Under the pieces are notes generated by a model, which made no database searches, was not told the origin of the DNA, and saw only the letters and a list, made by a program, of their open reading frames with translations. Shown piece by piece: positions 1 through 8,167 of a stretch of 59,864 nucleotides of DNA. A program made the position numbers and the translations under genes. Source of the DNA: Acidimicrobiaceae bacterium (GTDB lineage Bacteria; Actinomycetota; Acidimicrobiia; Acidimicrobiales; MedAcidi-G1); NCBI GenBank assembly GCA_002729765.1, contig PBYV01000024.1, forward strand, positions 1 to 59,864, given 5' to 3'. Numbering within the stretch: position 1 is the first letter of the stretch; each line of letters begins with the position of its first letter.

Positions 1-690
1 GTCAATTGCTTTAGTAACGACTGTCTGGGTTGATGAAGTCGAAAGATACACATTTTTTACATTTTCTGGAACGTCACTTTCACTTGTTAAAAGAAATCTG
101 GTTCCCATTGCTATTCCGGAAGCCCCCCATGCCAAAGCAGCCGCTAGTCCTCTTCCGTCTGTGAATCCTCCTGCTGCAATTACAGGAATTTTGACTGAGT
201 CAATCACTTGCGGTATTAAAAGTGAAGTCGGGATGATGCCTGTATGACCTCCTCCTTCAGAGCCTTGTGCGATGACTGCATCAACACCTAACTCAGCTAC
301 CTTTTCTGCGTGTCGCGCAGCTCCAACAGTAGGTATAACTATCACATCTGCTTCTTTTAGACGCTCAACTATTCGTTGCGTGGGTGCTTGTGCAAATGAA
401 GCTACTGGAACCTGAGAGTCGATTAAATGTTCAATTCTAGATTCGATGTCAAAGGCGTCTGTTCTGAGATTAACGCCAAAAGGGCTATCTGTATTCTTTC
501 TAATTTCTTCAATTGCTTTAACCATTTCTTCAAAAGTCAGTGTTGCGGCTGCGAGTATTCCAAGAGCGCCAGCTTGACAGGTAGCTATAACTAAACTCGG
601 ACCTGCGACCCAACCCATACCAGTTTGAACTATCGGGTATTTAACTCCGGTTAGTTCACAAAAATTCGTGTTTAATCTCTTGTCGCTCAT
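1..690 (-). CDS. ipdC: Nitronate monooxygenase / IpdC-like flavin enoyl reductase (3' end truncated by window edge)
   Basis: Reading the minus strand from ATG at 690 gives MSDKRLNTNFCELTGVKYPIVQTGMGWVAGPSLV...QGSEGGGHTG...AAGGFTDGRGLAAALAWGASGIAMGTRF, an NMO/NPD-type TIM barrel. It is absent from the ORF track because it runs off the edge. Its start overlaps the stop of the ipdB-like gene (ATGA), as expected for an ipdABC cluster. Confidence 0.85.
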   Translation of the reverse strand, partial: MSDKRLNTNFCELTGVKYPIVQTGMGWVAGPSLVIATCQAGALGILAAATLTFEEMVKAIEEIRKNTDSPFGVNLRTDAFDIESRIEHLIDSQVPVASFAQAPTQRIVERLKEADVIVIPTVGAARHAEKVAELGVDAVIAQGSEGGGHTGIIPTSLLIPQVIDSVKIPVIAAGGFTDGRGLAAALAWGASGIAMGTRFLLTSESDVPENVKNVYLSTSSTQTVVTKAID

Positions 691-1454
691 TTTTTAACGA
701 ATTCTGATTTACGTAAACTATGCGGATCAATTACTTCTCTGATGAGTTTTAATTCTTCTTTTGTTGGTATTCGGGTCTCTTCAATTCCGTCTGGTATTAA
801 CAGTTCGAATCCAGTGGAAGTAACTATTTCATCAATCGTCACATCAGGATGATTGGAAACTAGCTGCATACGTTTCTCTGAATTTGAGAAATTAAAAACA
901 CCTAGATTCGAAACGATTTTACGGATTTCGTGGTTCTGCTGTATTTCATTTGAAAGCTGAGAAATTCTGTCATATCCCGGGCCTGACACAATGTCGACTT
1001 TTTGAACAAAGCTGCGGGTGGAATGATTTGGTATCCAATAACTTGTCGTGTTGTTTACCAGATTTCCTGGAGCTCCGCGTAGCCCTAAGAGTTGAGCTTT
1101 AGGTTTTTTCCAGTCTCCAATTGCAGCAAAATTTTGGTTGCCATGCGGATCTATCTGGCTTGCACCCATGACTATATGGCGGCGACCTGACCAAACAATG
1201 TCGAAAAGATCCCGATACGGCATCCATGCTTCCACTAATTTTTCTGCATTTGGTTCGCCAATGGGAATGGTATTTGCAGCCAGAACAGAAACTGTGTCTG
1301 TCATTACCATGGCGGGTTCAAATGTGGCTTTAGCTAAACGTCCTGCTATCACAGGAATATTCCCTATGGGGTTGCATAGGATCTCGCCATCCCCTCGGAA
1401 GCTGTCAGCAATTGCAGTGACGCATATTTCATCGATTGTTGCATCATTAGCCAT
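687..1454 (-). CDS. ipdB: CoA-transferase beta subunit, IpdB-like (steroid ring C/D degradation)
   Basis: Protein contains GRRHIVMGASQIDPHGNQN, LRGAPGN..N.TSYW, VVSGPGYD-like and VSNLGVF motifs that I recognise from IpdB/Rv3552-type proteins. Confidence 0.8.
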   Translation of the reverse strand: MANDATIDEICVTAIADSFRGDGEILCNPIGNIPVIAGRLAKATFEPAMVMTDTVSVLAANTIPIGEPNAEKLVEAWMPYRDLFDIVWSGRRHIVMGASQIDPHGNQNFAAIGDWKKPKAQLLGLRGAPGNLVNNTTSYWIPNHSTRSFVQKVDIVSGPGYDRISQLSNEIQQNHEIRKIVSNLGVFNFSNSEKRMQLVSNHPDVTIDEIVTSTGFELLIPDGIEETRIPTKEELKLIREVIDPHSLRKSEFVKK

Positions 1455-2325
1455 TTTGACTCTCTTCTATTTGAGTTCTTGAGTCAACTGCTTTTAGGTA
1501 TTCCTGGTGGCTGGTTGCTTCTAGGTATTTTTGTTTAAAGTTTTCCCAACTTTGGGAGTCTTTAGCACTGGCAGCATACTCACTTTGGAAAACCTCATCT
1601 CTATCGTAATCGGGAGGACATTCAGTGAAGTGAGCTCCTCTTGGTGCTTCGATTACACCGTTGACAAACAATCTTGGAATTTTAAGAGTGTGGACACTTC
1701 CTTCTTTCAGAAAGTCTTCGGTAGGAATTATCTTTTCGCAACTCATAAATGTACGTTTAGCTGCTTTTGCGAAAAGATCGTCAAAATACAAATCTGGACC
1801 TAAGAATTGTCCGTTTCCCTGAAGATCTGCTCTATTCATGTGTATAAGTGATACATCAAGGTTTAAAGCAGGTATCGCTACTAGTTCTTCACCTTTTTCT
1901 CCATCGCTCGATTTGTAGGGAGATTCGATTGTCTTTATTTCAGGGTTCATCATGAGCATGTCACTACCCAAGCCAGCTCTTGTTGGGTAAAAAGGCATGC
2001 GATGTGCTGCAGCTAGTAACCCTAAGTAGAAAGCGCCTTCATCCAGTTCACTAGTTTCGATAGTTCCCTCTTGTTTGGCGTTTCTGAAATGAGGTTCTAG
2101 GGGTATTGAATCAAGTGAAACGAAACCATAAATAGCTTTACGGATCTTGCCTGTAGCACAAAGAAGCCCTATATCTGGACCTCCGTAACTTACGATTGTT
2201 AGGTCCTTCAAATTGCTGCGTGCTATTGCTCGAACCAGAGACATGGGTTTTCGACGTGACCCCCAACCACCTATCCCTATAGTCATACCATCTGATAATT
2301 CTTCGATGACTTCCGTTTCGGTCAT
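1447..2325 (-). CDS. ipdA: CoA-transferase alpha subunit, IpdA-like
   Basis: MTETEVIEELSDGMTIGIGGWGSRRKPMSLVRAI...SYGGPDIGLLCATGKI...YGFVSLDS...RAGLGSD...EAPRGAHFTECPPDYDRDE. The track ORF extends to 2577, but ATG at 2325 fits the family start and avoids overlap with the divergent SDR. Confidence 0.8.
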   Translation of the reverse strand: MTETEVIEELSDGMTIGIGGWGSRRKPMSLVRAIARSNLKDLTIVSYGGPDIGLLCATGKIRKAIYGFVSLDSIPLEPHFRNAKQEGTIETSELDEGAFYLGLLAAAHRMPFYPTRAGLGSDMLMMNPEIKTIESPYKSSDGEKGEELVAIPALNLDVSLIHMNRADLQGNGQFLGPDLYFDDLFAKAAKRTFMSCEKIIPTEDFLKEGSVHTLKIPRLFVNGVIEAPRGAHFTECPPDYDRDEVFQSEYAASAKDSQSWENFKQKYLEATSHQEYLKAVDSRTQIEESQNG

Positions 2326-2407
2326 TTTTTTGTCAATCACAACTTCAACGCTAGAGCAACCCACGCTATGCAACGACCTGAGATACTCTTCTAGTGTGAA
2401 TATCTCT

Positions 2408-3211
2408 ATGAACAAAGCCGAAATCCTTGATTTCTCAGATAAAACGGTGATTGTTACCGGCGGGACTCGTGGTCTTGGAAGAGTTATTTCGGAATATTTT
2501 CTAGACGCTGGAGCAAATGTTGTTACTTGTGCGCGTAATGCACCTGAGAAGCCAATTTTCTCTGAATTGAATAACAAAGAAGCTGTTTTTTTTGAAACTG
2601 ATATAAGGGAGCCTGAAAAAGTTGAATCTTTTATTTCTGAAGTTGTTCAACAATTTGGCCGCATCGATGTACTTATAAACAACGCTGGAGGCGCACCTTC
2701 AGTTAAATCTTCAGATGCTTCACCTCGTTTCAATGAAAAAGTTGTTTCATTGAACCTTTTAGCTTCTATGCACTGTTGCCAATCTGTATTCCCTGTGATG
2801 GCAAAACAAGAAGACAATGGTGTCATAATCAATATCTCTTCAGTCAGTGGAAGTAGGCCCAATCCTGGAGGAATGGCTTACGGAGCTGCTAAAGCTGGTT
2901 TGGATAATTTGAGCAAAACTTTAGCTCACGAGTGGAGTCCAAAAATACGCGTTCTAACTTTGGCTGTTGGACTTATAGAAACTGATGAATCGTCTGACTT
3001 TTATGGTGATGACGAAAAACGTTCAAGGCTGGCTGACCATCTAGCTATGAAGCGTTTAGGGAAACCAGAAGAAATAGCTGATATGTGCATGGTGCTGGCT
3101 TCACCTTTGGCTCGTTGGATGACTGGAACCACTGTTGAAGTTCATGGAGGCGGAGAGAGTCCCTTCTACCTGAAAGAAATTTCTGATACGGGTACTGAAG
3201 AAAACCCGTAA
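2408..3211 (+). CDS. SDR family NAD(P)-dependent oxidoreductase
   Basis: TGGTRGLG cofactor motif, NNAGG, YGAAKAG active site. Internal ATG at 2408 (MNKAEILDFSDKTVIVTGG) preferred over track start 2213. Confidence 0.85.
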   Translation: MNKAEILDFSDKTVIVTGGTRGLGRVISEYFLDAGANVVTCARNAPEKPIFSELNNKEAVFFETDIREPEKVESFISEVVQQFGRIDVLINNAGGAPSVKSSDASPRFNEKVVSLNLLASMHCCQSVFPVMAKQEDNGVIINISSVSGSRPNPGGMAYGAAKAGLDNLSKTLAHEWSPKIRVLTLAVGLIETDESSDFYGDDEKRSRLADHLAMKRLGKPEEIADMCMVLASPLARWMTGTTVEVHGGGESPFYLKEISDTGTEENP

Positions 3212-3226
3212 TATTTTTGAATCAAC

Positions 3227-4156
3227 ATGGCACCCGTCTTTCTTACTGAAGAATCGCCAACCTATGGGGTGGTGCAATCTGTTTCACCTCTGGTAAGGAG
3301 GATCGTTGCAAAAAATCCTTCTAAATTTACTTATCACGGAACCGGTACTTACATCGTTGGAGATCCTGCTGGTAGCGAACTGGCTGTAATAGACCCAGGT
3401 CCTCGTGATGATGCACATCTGGCCGCTCTTTTAGATGCCATAGGAAACAAAAATGTGAGTCATATTTTAGTTACGCACACACATCCTGATCACTCTCCTG
3501 CTGCCGCTAGCCTCTCTGAAATTACTTCAGCTCCTACATATGGGTTCGGAAAACATCCACTGGCAGCTACTAAAACGTCCGATGATCTTGATGAGGCGCA
3601 GCAAGATGATATTGAAGGCAAGGGTGATACAGATTTTGTTCCTGATGTCGAAATTGGAAACGGTGATGTGATCGTAGGTGAAAGTTTCACTTTTGAAGCT
3701 CTTCATACACCGGGGCACATCTCTAACCATTTATGTTTTTCTTTGGAAGAGGAATCTACTTTGTTTACTGGCGATCATGTTATGGGATGGTCAACGACTG
3801 TGATTCCAGCTCCAGATGGAAATCTCTCTCATTATCTTTCTAATTTACATCGTCTTCTTGAGCGGTCTGAGACGACTTACCGACCTACGCACGGTCCCGC
3901 TATTGAGAATCCTCTTCCTTTTGTTAATTCTCTAATTAAGCACCGAGAGGAACGAACGAATCAAATAATTGCTGCTATCAACAAGGAACCCAAGACAGTT
4001 AAAGAGTTAGTTAACGACATGTATTCTGATGTTGATGAAAGCCTGCACAAAGCAGCCGGTAGTTCTGTATATGCGCATCTATTAGACCTTGCTCGTATTG
4101 GTGTTGTCTCAGCGGAGCCTGATTTCCACATAAACGCTGAATGGAGAGTTAAGTAA
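3227..4156 (+). CDS. MBL-fold metallo-hydrolase (glyoxalase II / LACTB2-like)
   Basis: THTHPDHS metal-binding motif, GHISNHLCF, TGDHVMGW. Confidence 0.85.
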   Translation: MAPVFLTEESPTYGVVQSVSPLVRRIVAKNPSKFTYHGTGTYIVGDPAGSELAVIDPGPRDDAHLAALLDAIGNKNVSHILVTHTHPDHSPAAASLSEITSAPTYGFGKHPLAATKTSDDLDEAQQDDIEGKGDTDFVPDVEIGNGDVIVGESFTFEALHTPGHISNHLCFSLEEESTLFTGDHVMGWSTTVIPAPDGNLSHYLSNLHRLLERSETTYRPTHGPAIENPLPFVNSLIKHREERTNQIIAAINKEPKTVKELVNDMYSDVDESLHKAAGSSVYAHLLDLARIGVVSAEPDFHINAEWRVK

Positions 4157-4161
4157 AAAAT

Positions 4162-4947
4162 CTAAGGATGCTGGCTTGAAACTGAAATGACTTCGCCCGT
4201 CATGTAGGAGGAGTAGTCACTAGCTAAGAAAACCATGACATTTGCTACTTCCCAGGGTTCTGCGGCACGTCCTAAGGCTTCTCGCTCTATCAAAGAATCT
4301 ATTAGTTCCTGGTTGCTAGATTTTGCAAGATTTGGATGCATCGCCAGACTCGGTGCTACGCAATTAACTCGAATGTCATATTCAGCCGCTTCGATCGCGA
4401 CACATCGTGTAAGTGCCATGACACCTGCTTTCGCTGCCGCGTAGTGAGACTGGCCTGTTTGTGCACGCCATCCTAAAACCGAAGCGTTATTTATTATCAC
4501 CCCTGCTTTTTTCTCCTGCATTTTTTTCAATGCTGCTCTTGTGCATCGCATTGTTCCATTTAGTGTCACGTCAACAACTCGCGACCATTCTTCATCATCC
4601 ATTTCAACTAACAAGCTTTGAGCTCCTAAACCTGCGTTGTTAATTAAGACGTCGAGTTTTCCGTATTGTTCTATCGTTTTGTCAAACAAATTCTGCACTT
4701 GTTTTTCTTCTGTCACATCACACACGATTGAAAGAGGTCTCTCTCCATTGATCTGGCTTAATGCATCACAAGTGGCTTCAAGTCTTTTTTCATGAAAATC
4801 AGAAATGATTACAGTGGCTCCTTCTTCAATGCAGCGTCGTGCCACTGCGGAACCGATTCCAGTTCCCGCAGCAGCGGTTACAACCACCACTTTCCCTTCT
4901 AAGAGATTGTGGCTTTCTACATAATTTGGGGGAGTTTTAGTTGCCAT
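4162..4947 (-). CDS. SDR family oxidoreductase (possible steroid/HIP-pathway reductase)
   Basis: VVVTAAAGTGIGSAVARR, NNAGLG, SHYAAAKAGV. Confidence 0.8.
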   Translation of the reverse strand: MATKTPPNYVESHNLLEGKVVVVTAAAGTGIGSAVARRCIEEGATVIISDFHEKRLEATCDALSQINGERPLSIVCDVTEEKQVQNLFDKTIEQYGKLDVLINNAGLGAQSLLVEMDDEEWSRVVDVTLNGTMRCTRAALKKMQEKKAGVIINNASVLGWRAQTGQSHYAAAKAGVMALTRCVAIEAAEYDIRVNCVAPSLAMHPNLAKSSNQELIDSLIEREALGRAAEPWEVANVMVFLASDYSSYMTGEVISVSSQHP

Positions 4948-4965
4948 AATCAGATCCTAGATCAC

Positions 4966-5880
4966 CTAGGCATTGCCCTGTTCTGTCTTTTCAGCCATTT
5001 CTTTCATTCGTCTCTCCAAATCTGCGAATAATGGGAGTTCTTCAACGCCTATATCAGCATCTAATCGTTCAACTATTTCCTCGATTGAAAAGGCTTCTCC
5101 ATCATTAGCAGTCATTTCCCTTACTTCAGCAGGTTGATTCCATACCGCTATTCGCTTTCCGGTGCATGTATATATCTGAGCTGTTATATCTTTGGCTGCG
5201 TCTGAAAGTAAGAATGCTGCTAATGGTGCAATATCTTCTGGTGCTCCTGCTTCTATTTCAAAAGGAACGTTTTCTGACATTCGGGTCATTGCAGCGGGTG
5301 CTATACAGTTTGCGTTCACCCCGTATCTCTTTAGAGCAAAAGCTGCACTTTTTGTAAGAGATATGACTCCACCTTTTGCGGCCGAATAGTTTGGTTGAGC
5401 TGTTGAAGCAACAAAAGCTCCTGAGGTGAAACCAAGGATACTTCCCCCTCCTTCTTGTTTACGCATTACAGCAGAGGCTGCTCTGTAAACGTTGAAATGA
5501 CCTCTGAGATGAACTCTTACGACATCGTCGAATTCTTCATCTGTCATGTTAAATAGCATTCTTTCGCGCAGGATTCCTGCAGCGCATGCGACTCCGTCGA
5601 TTCGCCCCCAGGCTTCAATGGCAGTTTCAACTATTCGTTGGCCTACTTCTGATTCTGAAACATCACCAGCTACAGCAATTGCATTTCCACCTAATTCCTT
5701 AATTTGATCTACGACTTCATCAGCCACAGCGCTTGAAGGAGCAGACCCATCTAGTTCTACCCCGTAGTCAGCAACAACTACGTTTGCCCCTTCTCTTGCA
5801 CAAAGAATGGCGACAGAACGTCCTATTCCATTCCCGGCTCCTGTTACTGCAATATTTTTACCTGAAAGATGACCAGTCAC
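4966..5880 (-). CDS. SDR family oxidoreductase
   Basis: AVTGAGNGIGRSVA, AGILRERM, YSAAKGGV. Confidence 0.85.
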   Translation of the reverse strand: MTGHLSGKNIAVTGAGNGIGRSVAILCAREGANVVVADYGVELDGSAPSSAVADEVVDQIKELGGNAIAVAGDVSESEVGQRIVETAIEAWGRIDGVACAAGILRERMLFNMTDEEFDDVVRVHLRGHFNVYRAASAVMRKQEGGGSILGFTSGAFVASTAQPNYSAAKGGVISLTKSAAFALKRYGVNANCIAPAAMTRMSENVPFEIEAGAPEDIAPLAAFLLSDAAKDITAQIYTCTGKRIAVWNQPAEVREMTANDGEAFSIEEIVERLDADIGVEELPLFADLERRMKEMAEKTEQGNA

Positions 5881-5960
5881 TTTTCCTCCTTAATATATTT
5901 TTTACTAAAAGTTATGCGGCGACACTATCGGAGGTCACCCAATCGGCCTATCGTCGGAGA

Positions 5961-6869
5961 ATGTTATCAGATAAAAAAATTCTAGTTACAGGTGTAACTG
6001 GTCAAATCGGCTTTCCGGTAGCTCGTTTCTTAGCGGAAGAAAATGAGGTTTGGGGGGTTGCTAGGTTTACTAACCAACTGAACAAAGAACGTGTAGAAGA
6101 ACTAGGCATCCACACTTTTACTCTCGATTTAAATTCAAAAGACTACGGAACTCTCCCAACCGATTTCGACCATGTAGTCCATTTAGCAGTTTTTCAAGGA
6201 CCAGTAGCCGATTACGATTTGGCAATTTCGAATAATGCTGAAGCAACGGGAATATTGATGCAACATTGTCGTAGTGCAAAGTCCGTATTAATAGCTTCAA
6301 CTAACTCTGTTTATAAACCCAATGATGACCCTTGGCATCTGCACCATGAAAGTGATCCCTTGGGCGATTCAACCGTTACTCATTCTCCTACCTACGGAAT
6401 CTCTAAAATAAGCCAAGAAGCTGTTGCTAGGACTATGTCTAGGGTTCTTAACCTCCCTACTACTATCGCTCGAATTAATGCAAGCTATGGAGATAACGGG
6501 GGTCTTCCAAAATATCACTGTGAAGCAATAGCAGCTGACAAACCGATAGCGCTCAGAGACTCAGCCCCTTCTCCTTATAGCCCCATCCATGAGATAGATC
6601 TCGCTAATCAGGTTTCACCTCTTCTTGACGCCGCTTCAACTCCCTCTACCATCGTGAACTGGTGTGGAGATGAAGTTGTAACTGCTGAAGACTGGTGTGC
6701 TTTTTTCGGTTCTCTCTTGGGTAAAACTCCACAACTTCTATATGAAAATGTGCCTGGTAGTCAATCAGGAGGCGCAGCAGATCCAAGTTTTAGAAAATCA
6801 ATAACTGGACCATGTAAAATTTCTTGGATGGATGGAATGGCGAGTTTTGCAGAACATCATGTCAAATAA
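5961..6869 (+). CDS. NAD(P)-dependent epimerase/dehydratase (extended SDR)
   Basis: KKILVTGVTGQIGFPVARFLAEE, YGISK. Start ATG 5961 preferred over track start 5733, which overlaps the divergent SDR. Confidence 0.8.
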   Translation: MLSDKKILVTGVTGQIGFPVARFLAEENEVWGVARFTNQLNKERVEELGIHTFTLDLNSKDYGTLPTDFDHVVHLAVFQGPVADYDLAISNNAEATGILMQHCRSAKSVLIASTNSVYKPNDDPWHLHHESDPLGDSTVTHSPTYGISKISQEAVARTMSRVLNLPTTIARINASYGDNGGLPKYHCEAIAADKPIALRDSAPSPYSPIHEIDLANQVSPLLDAASTPSTIVNWCGDEVVTAEDWCAFFGSLLGKTPQLLYENVPGSQSGGAADPSFRKSITGPCKISWMDGMASFAEHHVK

Positions 6870-6927
6870 GTTTTACTGCTATAACAGAGAAAGGTTTTAG
6901 GTTTCTCAAGGAGTTTTGATTCCTTGA

Positions 6928-7398
6928 TTGGAAAGCGATCTTATGGACATTAACCATGTTGTTGACAGGCTTGAAATAACAGATTTTTTTTCGCGCTACG
7001 CGCGTGCCGTGGATACTCGGGATTGGGATCTTTATAGAACCTTGTTTACAAAAGATGCACACATCGACTATTCATCTTCGGGTGGCTCCGTTGGCAATTT
7101 AGAAGAAACTGTTTCTTTTTTGTCAAAAGCTTTAGACATGTTTGAAATGTCTCAACATCTCGTCACCAATATCGAAGTTTTAGCGAAGAAAGAAAATGAA
7201 GCTGATGTTCTTGCACTTTTCAATAACCCAATGCGTCTAAACGGAGGAGAAATCTGGTTTGTGGGTGGGAAATATAGACATGAACTGATCCGCTCAGACT
7301 CAGGTTGGAAAAGTAGAAAACTGATCGAAGAAACTCTTTGGTTCGATAGATCTCCTTTCGGTGATCCCACTGAAGACAATTTAGAGAAAAAGGAATGA
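6928..7398 (+). CDS. SnoaL/NTF2-like nuclear transport factor 2 family protein
   Basis: ITDFFSRYARAVDTRDWDLYRTLFTKDAHIDYSSSGG is typical of the SnoaL-like fold; alternative ATG at 6943. Confidence 0.75.
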   Translation: MESDLMDINHVVDRLEITDFFSRYARAVDTRDWDLYRTLFTKDAHIDYSSSGGSVGNLEETVSFLSKALDMFEMSQHLVTNIEVLAKKENEADVLALFNNPMRLNGGEIWFVGGKYRHELIRSDSGWKSRKLIEETLWFDRSPFGDPTEDNLEKKE

Positions 7399-7404
7399 CT
7401 TTCT

Positions 7405-8145
7405 TTGGTAGATAATCGTGATGAAAGTCGTTACAAGAAATGGGAATCAGATCATGAGGAACGAGGAACGAGTGAGCTGATACCTGCTGCAACTGTTGTA
7501 ATAATGAGAGATTCCGAATCCGGTATTGAACTTTTAATGCTTCGAAAGAATTCTAAAGTCGCTTTTGGAGGTATGTGGGTTTTCCCTGGGGGCAAAATTG
7601 ATGAAACGGACAAGGTTATTGACTCCGATGGGGCTCTTAATGAATTAGCAACAGCTACGAATGCTGCTGTAAGAGAGACTTTCGAAGAGGCAGCCGTTTC
7701 TGTTTCTCAAGAAAACTTGTTTTGGTTTTCGCATTGGGTTCCACCAGCTATAACTCCTAAAAGATTTTCTACATACTTTTTCGCAACGAAACTACTGGAT
7801 GGTGATGAAGTCATTATTGATGACTCTGAAATCATTGAACACAATTGGTTCCATCCTGATGAAGCCATCAGCTTGCGTGATGCCGGTGAGATAGAACTAG
7901 CGCCACCTACTTGGGTGACTTTGAATCTTCTTATTCCTTTTACAAATGCTGAAGATGCTTTAAATGCGCTCGACGTCAAGGATCCGATGTTCTATGAAAC
8001 GCATATTGCTCAATCAGCGAAAGGACCAGTAGCAATGTGGTTTGGAGATGCAGGTTATGAAAAAACCGATCCTGATATAGCCGGAGAACGCCATAGGTTG
8101 ACGATGACTAGAGATGGTTACCACTTTGAACAATCAAACAGCTAG
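7405..8145 (+). CDS. NUDIX hydrolase
   Basis: FPGGKID...AAVRETFEEAAV Nudix box; TTG start. Confidence 0.85.
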   Translation: MVDNRDESRYKKWESDHEERGTSELIPAATVVIMRDSESGIELLMLRKNSKVAFGGMWVFPGGKIDETDKVIDSDGALNELATATNAAVRETFEEAAVSVSQENLFWFSHWVPPAITPKRFSTYFFATKLLDGDEVIIDDSEIIEHNWFHPDEAISLRDAGEIELAPPTWVTLNLLIPFTNAEDALNALDVKDPMFYETHIAQSAKGPVAMWFGDAGYEKTDPDIAGERHRLTMTRDGYHFEQSNS

Positions 8146-8167
8146 CTCTCTAACCTAATATTTACTT

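Noticed and set aside
2213-2407. N-terminal extension of the plus-strand SDR ORF and reciprocal extension of the ipdA-like ORF
   Set aside because: The two extensions overlap antisense; family starts are at ATG 2408 (+) and ATG 2325 (-).
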